Part shown: positions 8,120-19,877 of the stretch, in pieces | Layout: every line of letters starts with the position of its first letter | How positions within the stretch are numbered: position 1 is the stretch's first letter | DNA from: Opitutia bacterium | GTDB taxonomy: Bacteria > Verrucomicrobiota > Verrucomicrobiia > Opitutales > Opitutaceae | Length of the DNA: 64,000 nt | Direction of reading: 5' to 3' | Assembly (NCBI GenBank): GCA_003142615.1 | Contig: PLMW01000028.1 | Coordinates: 71,570 to 135,569, forward strand | Program-made: the position numbers and the translations under genes | The notes under the pieces: generated by a model | Databases searched by the model: none | What the model was told of the DNA's origin: nothing | The model's input: only the letters and a program-made list of their open reading frames with translations

Positions 8120-9262
8120 ATGCCTGCCGCCATTCGCATCACCCCGCAAGCCGCCCGCCGTTTTCTGCGGCAGGCGCTCCTGCTCGACCAGCCGGCGGCC
8201 ACGGTCGGCGAGGCCCTCGTACACCTCGGCTATGTGCAGATCGATCCCATCAATGTCTGCGGTCGCATGCATGACTTGATCCTTCGTAACCGCGTGGCCG
8301 GCTATCGCGAAGGTGCCCTGCTGCGCCACCTGTACGGAGATACGAACAGCCGGTTGCCGGCCCCGCCCTCTCGCCACCACCTCCGGACTGCATTCGAGCA
8401 GTACCATCCCGGTGCGGGCGTTCTGGTTGTGCTTCCGCTCGCCGCCTGGCCGCACCTCCTCGCGCGCATGCACCATCGCCGCACGACACCCGGCGGTTAC
8501 GCCGGCAGGCTCTCCGCCGCCGAGGAACGTCTCGCCCAGCGTATCCTCGGCGAAATCGCTGGCCGCGGTCCGCTCAGCTCTGACGACATCAACCACGACT
8601 CGCGCGCACTCACGGCATGGGGCACGCGCGGACGCATGGCCAAGACCATGCTCGAAAAACTCTTCTTCCATGGCCGCGTGCTCATTTCCCACCGCGATGG
8701 CCTCCGCCGCGTGTACGACCTGCCAGAGCGTATCCTCCCGCCCGAAATCCTCCACGTCCCCGAGCCGGCGCGCGCGGAGACCGCCTGCTGGCTTCTCCTG
8801 CAGCGTCTTCGCCAGCGCCGGCTCGTTGCGCTTAAGCGCGATGAACTACCCCTCGCCGAAGACCGTGTGCAACCCGTCGTGATCGACGGCTGCCCTCCGC
8901 TTTACTGTCTGCGCGAGGACGTCCCGCTGCTGACCGCCGGTGGTGAGGGAATAACCGACCTGCAAGATCCACTCCACCTGACGCTCCTCGCCCCGCTTGA
9001 TCCGCTGATCTACGACCGGCGCCTCACCCGGCAACTCTGGGGTTTCGACTACACTTGGGAGGCCTACACACCGCCCGCCAAACGCAAACGGGGCTACTAC
9101 GCGCTGCCCGTGCTTGCCGGCACCGAGCTGGTCGGCCACGTCAACCCCAGGATCGACCGCGGGGCGCGGCGTCTCCGCCTGCTGTCACGCTCGGTCCGCC
9201 GCGGCCACCAGGTCGCGCCGGCCGTCCGGCAGCTCGCCCGGTTTCTCGGATTGAGATCATGA
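8120..9262 (+). CDS. YcaQ/AlkX-type winged-helix DNA glycosylase
   Basis: 380 residues, the usual length of the HTH_42/YcaQ family, which unhooks interstrand crosslinks and alkylated bases from DNA. Near the N-terminus LGYVQIDPINV carries the QxD catalytic pattern (Q40, D42) of the AlkX/YcaQ branch rather than the QxQ of AlkZ, followed by GRMHDLILRNRV. Later family features are DPLIYDRRLTRQLWGFDYTWE and the C-terminal GYYALPVL. The ATG at 8120 is chosen because similarity begins there; the longer frame back to 7883 runs through the small ORF and terminator. It stands alone and converges with the TonB receptor gene. Function is known by family only. Confidence 0.88.
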   Translation: MPAAIRITPQAARRFLRQALLLDQPAATVGEALVHLGYVQIDPINVCGRMHDLILRNRVAGYREGALLRHLYGDTNSRLPAPPSRHHLRTAFEQYHPGAGVLVVLPLAAWPHLLARMHHRRTTPGGYAGRLSAAEERLAQRILGEIAGRGPLSSDDINHDSRALTAWGTRGRMAKTMLEKLFFHGRVLISHRDGLRRVYDLPERILPPEILHVPEPARAETACWLLLQRLRQRRLVALKRDELPLAEDRVQPVVIDGCPPLYCLREDVPLLTAGGEGITDLQDPLHLTLLAPLDPLIYDRRLTRQLWGFDYTWEAYTPPAKRKRGYYALPVLAGTELVGHVNPRIDRGARRLRLLSRSVRRGHQVAPAVRQLARFLGLRS

Positions 9263-9266
9263 CACG

Positions 9267-9297
9267 CTCGGGCCGCCGGCGTACGCGACGGCCCGAG
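9267..9297. terminator. Hairpin between convergent genes
   Basis: 9-bp perfect stem CTCGGGCCG (9267-9275) / CGGCCCGAG (9289-9297) with a 13-nt loop, directly after the YcaQ-like stop and 31 bases before the end of the convergent receptor gene. There is no T-tract on either side, so its terminator role is plausible but unproven. Confidence 0.5.
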
Positions 9298-9327
9298 GCG
9301 CTGACAACCTGGTCCCGGCTTACCGCC

Positions 9328-11214
9328 TCAGTATCTCGCCTCAATGCCGGCGAAGACCCCGGCGCCGAGAGCCGGATAGCCGCTTACCTCCTCATAATGC
9401 GTGTCGAAGAGGTTCTCGACGCGCGCCTTCACGGTCACCCGGGCATTCAAGGCCCATGCCGCATAGAGACGCGCCACAGTGTAATCCTTCGCATCGATGA
9501 TGGCAAAGGTGAGCGCATCAACATCCTGGCGTTTTGCCACGCGTGCGACGCCTGCGCCGACGCTGAAGCCATGGCCCAACTCCCGCCAGACATCGGCCGA
9601 GAACATGTGCCGGGGCCGGCGGAGCAGCCGGGTGTGCTGCGTCAGGTTGTCAGCCTCGAGGTAGGTGTAGGCCACCCGCGTTTCCCACGAACCGCGCAGC
9701 CGCTCGCGCGCAGACAGCTCAAGGCCGCGGGTGCGCGCCTGATCGACGTTGGCCGTGGTGCCGGGAAACACGGAGAAATCATACACGATCAGATCGTGAT
9801 AACGCGTGTCAAACCACGTGGCGCTCACGGTGCCCCGGTGCTGCGGAAGATAGACATCAACGCCGGTGTCCCAGCCGCGCGCGTGTTCGGGCTGCAGATG
9901 GGGGTTGCCCTGATAGTAGGTGCTCTGGCCGTAGAGGTCGAGAAAGCTCGGCGAACGAAACGCCGTGCCGTAGCTGGCACGCAGCTTGACCCGTCCGGGC
10001 ACCGGCAGCCATGCGGCGGTCGCGCGTCCGGTCGTGGCACGGCCGAAGGTGTCATGGTCGTCGCTGCGCAGACCGGCGGTAAGAAAGACATGATCCGCGG
10101 GTGTCCATTCGTCCTGCGCAAAAAAGGCCAGCAGGCTCTCCTGCTTGTTGATGTCGCCAAAGCCGTTGTTGCGCGTCCGGTTCCGCTCGGCCGTGAGACC
10201 GGCGGTCAGACGGTGTTGCTCGCCGAGCGCGACGGTGTTCTGCCAGTCGAGCATGCCGCGGCGATTGGTGACGACGGTGACCTGTGTGGGCAGGCCGGGC
10301 GTCGGATTTTCCGAGACGAAACGCCGGTTTTGTCCGCCGAGGATCACGCGGCCTGACCAGGCCGGCGACACCGTGTACTCCGCGAACATCGTCGCGAGAT
10401 GATTCTGTTCGCGCTCCTGATTGTCCGGATCGTTGGTAAAGCGGTCGCCCGGCGAGCCGTACTTGCCGATGAAGCCGCGGAGGGTCGCGCCGATGGTGAG
10501 CTGCCCGCTCACCCGCCGGTCGAGGCGCGCGGCGTAGCTGGTGCCGGTAAAGGCGTTGTTCGGCCGCTGGTTTTGGGTGCGGCCGTCCTGCACCGTGACA
10601 TTGTAGGCCCAGGCGTCGCGCACCCCTTGGGCGCTGATCGTCCCCTGCACCGTGCCAAACGAACCGCCTTCGATCGCGACGCGTTCCGAGGGCGCGCCTT
10701 CGCCTTTGAGCGTCCGCACGGCCACGACGCCGCCCACGGCCTCGCCGCCATAGAGGGTGCTTTGCGGACCCCGCGCGATCTCGATGCTGTCGGAAACCGA
10801 TACGCCCGCCCCGCCGAGAAACACGGCATAGTCGGTGTTCGGATCGTTCAAGCGCAGGCCGTCCACCAGAAACAGCGTCTGGTTGGAGTTCGCGCCGCGC
10901 AGGAAGAGCGACGTCGTCGCACCGGCGGCGCCGCTGGCAAAAAGCGGCAGGCCCGGCAGGCCCCCCAGGGCCCCGCGCAGCGAGCTGACCTGCTGTCGGG
11001 CCAGTTCCTCGCCGGAAATGAAGTCGACGCTGCTGCCCAGCGCGCTCAAGGGCATGGGCGTGCGCGTGGCTGTGACCATGATTTCGTCGAGCTGCACGGG
11101 CTCCGACGCCGATTGGGCCGCCAGGCGGACGGCCAAGGCGGGCAGCGCCGCAAGGACGGCTGCCAGCGGGATGAGGCTCTGGCGCGCAAGGGGCGCCGGC
11201 GGATGGGTGTTCAT
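9328..11214 (-). CDS. btuB: BtuB-like TonB-dependent outer-membrane receptor
   Basis: 628 residues. A signal peptide (about 1-34, ending VRLAAQ) is followed by a TonB box-like segment DEIMVTATRTP (about 43-53), the plug domain (SLRGALGGLPGLPLF, SLFLRGANSNQTLFLVDGLRLND, ARGPQSTLYGGEAVGGV) and a 22-strand-type barrel ending in GVFAGIEARY. The start at 11214 is set by an AGGAG six bases upstream; an in-frame ATG at 11304 would bury the signal peptide. The plug resembles BtuB, and a cobalamin riboswitch lies about 180 bases upstream on the same strand, so cobalamin or a related corrinoid is the likely ligand. No BtuF/BtuCD genes follow. Confidence 0.9.
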   Translation of the reverse strand: MNTHPPAPLARQSLIPLAAVLAALPALAVRLAAQSASEPVQLDEIMVTATRTPMPLSALGSSVDFISGEELARQQVSSLRGALGGLPGLPLFASGAAGATTSLFLRGANSNQTLFLVDGLRLNDPNTDYAVFLGGAGVSVSDSIEIARGPQSTLYGGEAVGGVVAVRTLKGEGAPSERVAIEGGSFGTVQGTISAQGVRDAWAYNVTVQDGRTQNQRPNNAFTGTSYAARLDRRVSGQLTIGATLRGFIGKYGSPGDRFTNDPDNQEREQNHLATMFAEYTVSPAWSGRVILGGQNRRFVSENPTPGLPTQVTVVTNRRGMLDWQNTVALGEQHRLTAGLTAERNRTRNNGFGDINKQESLLAFFAQDEWTPADHVFLTAGLRSDDHDTFGRATTGRATAAWLPVPGRVKLRASYGTAFRSPSFLDLYGQSTYYQGNPHLQPEHARGWDTGVDVYLPQHRGTVSATWFDTRYHDLIVYDFSVFPGTTANVDQARTRGLELSARERLRGSWETRVAYTYLEADNLTQHTRLLRRPRHMFSADVWRELGHGFSVGAGVARVAKRQDVDALTFAIIDAKDYTVARLYAAWALNARVTVKARVENLFDTHYEEVSGYPALGAGVFAGIEARY

Positions 11215-11394
11215 ATCTGCTCCTGTAGGCTGGGTGGGAAGAGCAGAAACGTGGGTGCCGGTCGCGGACCGCAAACGCCCGTCACTTCTACTCTCACCCT
11301 TCATTGATGCGATGAAGGTTTCTCGCCAACGCGCGCATCAGCGTCGGCGTAGTGAGCTTCCAGAGCCAGATATTCGGACTCCGCATTTCCCGCC

Positions 11395-11600
11395 CTGGGC
11401 GATCCTGGATAAGTCGGGATGCCCAAAGGCTTACTCGCCCCTCGCCTTCACCGAGGCTGGCGCCTCAATTGGCTTTGTCTGTCGGGTTCTCCCCCGACAG
11501 TCGGGGTTTGTGATGCGATACCGCAGCGCTACTGTGGCCGGTTCTCACGGCCTTCCCTGCGTCTCCGGAACCGATGCAAAGAACCAACGCGGTGATATGA
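11395..11600 (-). promoter_or_regulatory. Cobalamin (AdoCbl) riboswitch upstream of the TonB receptor
   Basis: Read on the minus strand, the segment near 11520-11565 gives AGGGAAGGCCGTGAGAACCG followed by GGCCACAGTAGCGCTGCGGTA. This lines up with the conserved core of the E. coli btuB leader (AGGGAA, paired arm, GxGxxAA, then GCxGCGGTA). It is followed by a variable hairpin (CTGTCGGG...CCCGACAG), a CCTCGGTGAAGGCGAG block matching the P10/P11 region, and a B12-box-like TCCAGGATCGCC near 11398-11412. Boundaries are approximate. It should repress the receptor gene when cobalamin is plentiful. The plus-strand metH promoter lies between this element and 11749, where an AT-rich stretch (11700-11735) is seen. 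Confidence 0.82.
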
Positions 11601-11748
11601 ACGGTGCTCTTGGCTCGCGGCAAGCGCGTTTCCTGTGCAATATTTGTCCGTCTTTTGGCTCCCCATCCGCTTTTGCCATGACCCATTTTCCGGTGTTGCC
11701 ATTATCATATCATCATATCTTGATGCGTCGATACATACTAATTCAACG

Positions 11749-12822
11749 ATGATCACTCCCGCCCAGCCGGTCTCGCCCGCCTACGCCGAACTGCGCCGCT
11801 TGTTCGAGCAGCGCATCGTCATCCTCGAGGGCCCCAAGGGGACGATGGCGCAGGCCCGCCAGCTCGCGGAGGCCGATTTCCGCGGTGAGCGCTTCCGCCG
11901 CCACCCGCGCGACCTCCAGGGCGACAACGATATTCTCTGCCTGACGCGTCCCGACCTGATTGAAAAATTCCATCGCAGCTTCGTCGAGGCCGGCGCGGAC
12001 ATCGTCTCGACCAACACCTTCAACGGCACCCGCATCTCCCAGGCCGACTACCAGACCGAACCCTACGTTCCGGAGATCAACCGGGCGGCCGCGCAAATCT
12101 GCGTCCGCGCCGCGCGCTGGGGCGAAGCCCGGTTCAACCGGCGCATTTTCGTGGCGGGCACGCTCGGTCCCACCAACCGCACCGCCTCCCTTTCTCCGGA
12201 CGTCAACCGGCCCGACTACCGCGCCGTCACTTTCGACCAGCTCGTCGCGGCCTACTACGAGCAGGCCAAGGCGCTGGTCGAGGGCGGCGCGGAAATCCTG
12301 CTGGTGGAAACCATCTTCGACACGCTCAACGCCAAGGCCGCCCTCTTCGCGATCGAAAACCTTTTCGACGAGCTGCCCGCCCGCCTGCCGGTGATGATCT
12401 CCGTCACCATCACCGACGCCTCCGGCCGCACGCTCTCCGGCCAGACCGTCGAGGCGTTCTACAACTCGGTCGTCCACGCGCGTCCGTTCAGCGTCGGCAT
12501 CAACTGCGCCCTTGGCGCAAAGCAGATGCGGCCCTACATTGAGGAACTTGCGCGGATCGCCGGATGTTTCGTCACGTGCTATCCCAACGCCGGCCTGCCC
12601 AATGCCTTCGGCGGCTATGACGAGACGCCCGCCGAGATGGCCGCGGCCCTTGCCGAGTTCGCCGCCAACGGCTGGGTCAACCTGCTCGGCGGCTGCTGCG
12701 GCTCCACGCCGGCGCACATCAAGGCCATCGCCACCGCGGTCGCCGGCCTGAAGCCGCGCCCCTTCCCGGCGTCCGCCGCCCCGGTCCTCCGCCTCAGCGG
12801 CCTCGAACCGCTCGCGATTTGA
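11749..12822 (+). CDS. metH: Methionine synthase, homocysteine-binding part (N-terminal half of split MetH)
   Basis: 357 residues matching the homocysteine/Zn domain of cobalamin-dependent methionine synthase. Visible are [67 protein letters not shown], and the zinc cysteines in GINCALG and [10 protein letters not shown]. It ends with [10 protein letters not shown], which in full-length MetH is immediately followed by the pterin-domain start; here a stop codon intervenes. The rest of the enzyme is the next gene, in another frame. One oddity is LEGPKGTM where the family usually has LDGGMGTM. Domains of MetH can function in trans, so activity is likely retained (inference). Confidence 0.93.
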   Translation: MITPAQPVSPAYAELRRLFEQRIVILEGPKGTMAQARQLAEADFRGERFRRHPRDLQGDNDILCLTRPDLIEKFHRSFVEAGADIVSTNTFNGTRISQADYQTEPYVPEINRAAAQICVRAARWGEARFNRRIFVAGTLGPTNRTASLSPDVNRPDYRAVTFDQLVAAYYEQAKALVEGGAEILLVETIFDTLNAKAALFAIENLFDELPARLPVMISVTITDASGRTLSGQTVEAFYNSVVHARPFSVGINCALGAKQMRPYIEELARIAGCFVTCYPNAGLPNAFGGYDETPAEMAAALAEFAANGWVNLLGGCCGSTPAHIKAIATAVAGLKPRPFPASAAPVLRLSGLEPLAI

Positions 12823-12904
12823 GTCACCGCGAAATGCACCCAATATACGAAAACCCAGATCAGCCCCGAGCTTGCGAAAATCCATTCGCGTGTTTCGTGG
12901 TGAC
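12823..12904. repeat. 82-bp palindromic mini-element between the metH halves
   Basis: Left end GTCACCGCGAAA (12823-12834) and right end TTTCGTGGTGAC (12893-12904) are inverted copies with 11 of 12 positions matching. The segment lies exactly in the linker between the homocysteine and pterin domains. Removing 12820-12904 (85 bases: the stop codon plus the element) joins the two metH frames perfectly (ATT to ACT). No target-site duplication is evident. Its ends resemble miniature inverted-repeat or REP-type elements; no other copy is seen in this window. Confidence 0.7.
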
Positions 12905-12913
12905 ACTTCTTCT

Positions 12914-15589
<2,676 letters not shown>

Positions 15590-15664
15590 TGAGCGGCGGC
15601 AGGGCCGGCAGTCTCTGCTACATCCCGTGCCCATGGCTCGGTCCCCATCAACCAGGAGTTCATC

Positions 15665-17203
15665 ATGTCATCCCATCTCCCGACTCGTCGTGAAGCCCTG
15701 AAGGCCGCGGCCGCGGCTGGTATCACGGTCGCCATGTCCCGCCTGCCCCAACTGGCCGCCGCCCCTGCGACACCCGCGCCGGCACCGACGCGCCCGGCTG
15801 CGCCCCAGTCCTTCGCCGCTAAGGCCTCCATGATCGGCATGCCCATTAGCATCGCGCCGCTGGCCCGGCAGGACCTCGATGCACTGTTTGACGACATGCG
15901 CCAGCGGGCCGGCGTGACCGCGCTGTTCCCCTTTGCGTACACCCATGAGCCGCATCGGTGCGGCGTGCCGCCAGCCGCGGGATTCCACGGCGGCAACTAC
16001 GGCATCCCGCACCTGCAGTATTACCACGACACGCCACTGACCTACGCCGACATGCGCGCACCGGAATTCGGTGACGTTGACGTGCTGGCCCGCGTGATCC
16101 CCGCCGCGCGCAAGCATGGCATCGCGACCTTCGCGTTCATCCTCGAGGATAACGTCCGGCCGGCCGCGGTTCCGCACTGGGAGGCGCTCTACACCGTCGA
16201 CCACCACGGCCGCCGCTCCGACCGGCAGCCGGGTGGACCGTGCCACAATAATCCGTACTACCAAGCCTTCACCCTGGGGCTCGTCGAGGACTACGCCCGC
16301 TCCTACGAACTTGGCGGCATCATGTGGGGCTCGGAGCGCCAGAGCGGGCTGCTCAATGCGCTTAATCTCTCCCAGAGCAACGGCGTCGATCCGGGCCGGA
16401 CGACCTGCTTCTGCGAGTTCTGCCAGAAGAAGGGGCGCGATCTTGGCATCGACGTCGAGCGGGCGCGCCAGGGTTTCGGCGAAATCGAGAAGTTCGTGCA
16501 GGCCAGCCGCGCCGGCGAGCGGCCCCGCGATGGGTATTTCACGGCCACCTGGCGCCTTCTCCTCGCCTACCCCGAGGTGCTGGCTTGGGCCAACCTCTGG
16601 GTGAGCAGCCGGCACGCCCTTCAGGCTGCAATCTACCGCAAGGTGAAGTCCGTCAACCCGGCGCTGCAGGTCGGTTGGCACGTCTGGCACAACCTGTCGT
16701 TCAGCCCGTTCCAGCGGGCCGAGGAGGACTTCGCCGGGATGACCGCCTACGCGGATTTCCTCCGGCCGGCGCTCTACAATAATGTCGCGGGCAGCCGCTT
16801 CGTGAGTTTCGTGGACGGCGCCCGTCACAGTGTGTTCGGCGACCTGCCGCCGGATGCGACGCTCGAGGTCCTTTATCAGCAGCTCAACTATCACGCGGAA
16901 GCGCCCCATGCCCACCTCGCCGCGACGGGATTATCGGCAGATTATATCGAACGCGAGACGCGGCGCGCCGTGGACGGTGTGGGCGGCACGGCCACGCAAA
17001 TCTGGCCCGGCATCGACATCGATGTGCCCGTGGCCGCCGGCGCGAGTCATTGCACGCCGGAAGGCGTCCAAGCGGCGGTGAATGCGGTGTTCCGCGGCGG
17101 CGCCCAGGGCATCATCCTCTCGCGCAACTACACGGAAATGAAGCCGGAGAACCTGGCGGCCGCCGGAGCGGCGCTCCGGGAACTCGGAGTCATTCCAAGA
17201 TAG
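15665..17203 (+). CDS. Tat-exported TIM-barrel protein, probable glycoside hydrolase
   Basis: 512 residues. The N-terminus is a twin-arginine signal (TRREALKAAAAAGITVAMS), so it is probably exported folded. The body looks like a (beta/alpha)8 glycosidase: repeated strand-end motifs (GIATFAFILEDNV, GGIMWGSERQSG, LQVGWHVWHNLSF, GTATQIWPGIDIDV) and a cysteine cluster CFCEFCQKKGRDLGID that recurs in uncharacterised verrucomicrobial glycosidase-like proteins. The catalytic acids cannot be assigned with certainty; E in WGSE is one candidate. It sits directly upstream of the GH3 gene on the same strand, but 330 bases apart. It could instead be a non-catalytic sugar-binding homologue. Confidence 0.7.
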   Translation: MSSHLPTRREALKAAAAAGITVAMSRLPQLAAAPATPAPAPTRPAAPQSFAAKASMIGMPISIAPLARQDLDALFDDMRQRAGVTALFPFAYTHEPHRCGVPPAAGFHGGNYGIPHLQYYHDTPLTYADMRAPEFGDVDVLARVIPAARKHGIATFAFILEDNVRPAAVPHWEALYTVDHHGRRSDRQPGGPCHNNPYYQAFTLGLVEDYARSYELGGIMWGSERQSGLLNALNLSQSNGVDPGRTTCFCEFCQKKGRDLGIDVERARQGFGEIEKFVQASRAGERPRDGYFTATWRLLLAYPEVLAWANLWVSSRHALQAAIYRKVKSVNPALQVGWHVWHNLSFSPFQRAEEDFAGMTAYADFLRPALYNNVAGSRFVSFVDGARHSVFGDLPPDATLEVLYQQLNYHAEAPHAHLAATGLSADYIERETRRAVDGVGGTATQIWPGIDIDVPVAAGASHCTPEGVQAAVNAVFRGGAQGIILSRNYTEMKPENLAAAGAALRELGVIPR

Positions 17204-17533
17204 CCGTCGGATTGGCGGACGCGACGGTTTTGCGGCGGGCGCCGGCCGCGCCCGCCGGATTGCCTTCCAACTCGGGCGTTGTCTGCAGCAGTCCGCCGGA
17301 AACCATAATCCTGTTGATTGAACAGCAGGGAATAGGGGGTTGCTGTCAACGGGTCGGAGTGAACCCTGTTTTCCTGCCCGCTTCATGCGATCCGGGCAGC
17401 CGACCGTCTTCGTCCCTGCGCCGGGTCTGCATCACTCCAACAGACATTTCCTGTCGGCGTGACTTGCCCTGCCTTGGAGAACCTGCTTTGGACGCATGAT
17501 GAATGTGAAATGAAACATGGCTCGTAGGCACCT
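17204..17533. other. Intergenic region with two hairpins
   Basis: No gene is supported. Two stem-loops are visible: CGGCGGGCGC / GCGCCCGCCG near 17234-17261, just after the upstream stop and without a T-tract, and CTGCCCG (17374-17380) / CGGGCAG (17393-17399). The second is nested in a looser inverted repeat GGAGTGA...TCACTCC. The promoter of the GH3 gene is presumably in the last ~100 bases. Confidence 0.45.
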
Positions 17534-19819
17534 ATGAAAAAACTGATCATCGCTTTGTTTGCCGCAGGCACGCTTGCGACTCTCGCCATGAGCGAGGATG
17601 CCGGTCCCCAATCACCCGTCGTGGCCGGCGGCGGCGGCTTCAAGATCCAGCGGCCCGAAATGTATCACCACGGCTGGCTGGACCTGAACAAGAACGGCCT
17701 CAAGGACGCTTACGAGGATCCCGCCCTGCCGGTCGGAGCCCGCGTCGAGGATTTGCTCAAGCGCATGACGCGCGAGGAGCGCCTCGGCCAGCTTTGGCAA
17801 CAGCAAATGCGGCCCGGGATCGACGAAAAGGACGGCGCCCTTGTCGCCGCCGGTGGACTCGGCTCCTTTCTCGGCGCGGCTCCCGATGCCGGATTGCGCA
17901 ACCGGCTGCAACGCCTGGCCGTCGAAGAATCGCGCCTGGGCATCCCGCTGATTTTTGGCTTCGATACGATTCACGGCTTCCGCACGATTTTCCCGATTCC
18001 GCTCGGGCTGTCCTGTGCGTGGGATGAGCAGCTCATCGAGCGCGTCGAAACCGTGGCCGCCGCCGAGTCGGCCGCTGCCGGCGTCGACTGGGTCTTCGCG
18101 CCGATGGTGGACATCGCCCGCGACCCGCGCTGGGGACGCATCGCCGAGGGGGCCGGCGAGGATCCCTGGCTCGGCGGCCGGATGGCGGCCGCCGCCGTGC
18201 GCGGATTTCAGGGAGCCAGTTACGCGCAGGAGGACCGCGTCGCCGCCTGCCTCAAACACTACGTGGGTTACGGCGCGGCCGAAGGCGGCCGCGACTACAA
18301 CACCACCGAGATCGGCCTGCCTACGCTGCGCAACGTTTACCTGCCGCCGTTCAAGGCTGGCGTCGACGCCGGCGCCGCGACGCTGATGAGCGCTTTCAAC
18401 TGCCTCAACGGTGTGCCCGCCTCCGGCAACCGTTTCACGCTCACCGAGGTGCTGCGCGACCAGTGGGGCTTCAAGGGCTTCGTGGTGAGCGACTGGGCCG
18501 CGGTCAATGAGTTGATCCATCACGGTTACGCCGCCGACAAGGCCCAAGCCGCCACCCTGGCCCTGAACGCCGGCGTCGACATGGAAATGGTCAGCGATTG
18601 CTACCGCACGAGCCTGCCGCCGCTGCTCGAAGCAGGAAAGGTTTCCGCGGCGACGTTCGACGAGGCGGTGCGTCACATCCTGCGCATCAAGATCGTGAAG
18701 GGACTGTTGGACCGGCCCTATACCACGCCGGGGAAACTCGGCGCAGCCGCGGCCGTGGCGTTGGCCCGCGAGGCCGTGGCGCGCTGCTGCGTGTTGTTGA
18801 AGAATGACCGCGACATCCTTCCCCTGCATGTCGGCGGCGGCACGGTGGCGTTGATCGGTCCCATGGCCGACAACCGTCATGACCTGCTCGGCTGCTGGTC
18901 AGGTTTGGGCCGCGATGAGGATGTCGTGACGCTCAAGGAAGGATTGGCCGCTGCTCTCCCCGGCGCGAAGCTGCAGGTGGTCGTGGGTTGTGATTTGACG
19001 ACAGACGACGCCAGCGGCCTCGACGAGGCGGTGGCCGCAGCCCGGCAGGCCGACGTGGTCATCCTCGCCCTGGGCGAACCAGCCTCGTTCTCCGGCGAAA
19101 ACAGTTTCCGCTCGGACCTTGGGCTGCCGGGATCGCAGCAGCAGCTCTTCGACCGGATCGCCGCCTGCGGCAGGCCCGTGGTGACGGTCCTGTTCGCCGG
19201 CCGGCCGCTGGCGGTTCCGGCCGTTCTGGAGAAATCCGCGGCGGTGCTCATGGCTTGGCATCCCGGCGTGCAGGGCGGCCCGGGTATTGCCGACGTGCTC
19301 ACCGGCGTGGTCAGTCCCTCGGGCCGGATCACCGCCAGCTTCCCGCGCAGCGTCGGACAGGTGCCGGTGTATTATAACCACCTCGCCACCGGCCGGCCGC
19401 GCAACAACTACAAGGAAGGCTCGCGCGAGCCGCTGCTGCCGTTCGGCTACGGCCTGACCTACACCCGGTTCGAATACGGCCCGACGTGCCTTTCCAGCGA
19501 TCGCGTCCTCAATGGCGCGATCACCGCAACCGCCACCGTCACGAACGCCGGCCCGCGTGCCGGCACGGAGGTGGTGCAGCTTTACCTGCGCGACCCCGCC
19601 TGCTCGGTGGGCGCCCGGCCGGTCCGCGAACTCAAGGGGTTCCAGCGCGTGACGCTCAAGCCCGGCGAGACGAAGGACGTTTCCTTCACCCTGGCTGCGC
19701 AGGATCTGGGATGTTGGAGCGTCGACGGGAAATGGGTGGTCGAGGCTGGTCGCTTCGAGCTGGTCATCGCGCCCGACGCGGCGAGCGGACAGATGGTGGG
19801 TTTCTCGTTGGACCCCTGA
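17534..19819 (+). CDS. Glycoside hydrolase family 3 (beta-glucosidase type)
   Basis: 761 residues, close to BglX-type enzymes. A signal peptide (1-20) and a short Ca-loop-like segment (DLNKNGLKDAYEDP) precede the GH3 barrel: VEDLLKRMTREERLGQL, FGFDTIHGFRTIFPIPLGLS, and the nucleophile D320 in GFVVSDWAAV. The alpha/beta sandwich domain follows (RCCVLLKNDRDILPL), and then a fibronectin III-like C-terminal domain (GTEVVQLYLRD, RELKGFQRVTLKPGETKDVSF). It removes terminal non-reducing beta-linked glucose (or xylose) from oligosaccharides, probably in the periplasm. It belongs to the local set of carbohydrate enzymes but has its own leader and a hairpin after it. Confidence 0.95.
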   Translation: MKKLIIALFAAGTLATLAMSEDAGPQSPVVAGGGGFKIQRPEMYHHGWLDLNKNGLKDAYEDPALPVGARVEDLLKRMTREERLGQLWQQQMRPGIDEKDGALVAAGGLGSFLGAAPDAGLRNRLQRLAVEESRLGIPLIFGFDTIHGFRTIFPIPLGLSCAWDEQLIERVETVAAAESAAAGVDWVFAPMVDIARDPRWGRIAEGAGEDPWLGGRMAAAAVRGFQGASYAQEDRVAACLKHYVGYGAAEGGRDYNTTEIGLPTLRNVYLPPFKAGVDAGAATLMSAFNCLNGVPASGNRFTLTEVLRDQWGFKGFVVSDWAAVNELIHHGYAADKAQAATLALNAGVDMEMVSDCYRTSLPPLLEAGKVSAATFDEAVRHILRIKIVKGLLDRPYTTPGKLGAAAAVALAREAVARCCVLLKNDRDILPLHVGGGTVALIGPMADNRHDLLGCWSGLGRDEDVVTLKEGLAAALPGAKLQVVVGCDLTTDDASGLDEAVAAARQADVVILALGEPASFSGENSFRSDLGLPGSQQQLFDRIAACGRPVVTVLFAGRPLAVPAVLEKSAAVLMAWHPGVQGGPGIADVLTGVVSPSGRITASFPRSVGQVPVYYNHLATGRPRNNYKEGSREPLLPFGYGLTYTRFEYGPTCLSSDRVLNGAITATATVTNAGPRAGTEVVQLYLRDPACSVGARPVRELKGFQRVTLKPGETKDVSFTLAAQDLGCWSVDGKWVVEAGRFELVIAPDAASGQMVGFSLDP

Positions 19820-19841
19820 CCGCAAATTCTGCCATCAAGAA

Positions 19842-19867
19842 ACCCGGCGGTGTCACTGCCGCCGGGT
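19842..19867. terminator. Terminator between convergent genes
   Basis: Perfect 9-bp stem ACCCGGCGG (19842-19850) / CCGCCGGGT (19859-19867), loop TGTCACTG. On the minus strand it is followed by TTCTTG, on the plus strand by no T-tract, so it most clearly serves the minus-strand gene at 19878-20516. Confidence 0.65.
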
Positions 19868-19877
19868 CGCGGGAGAA

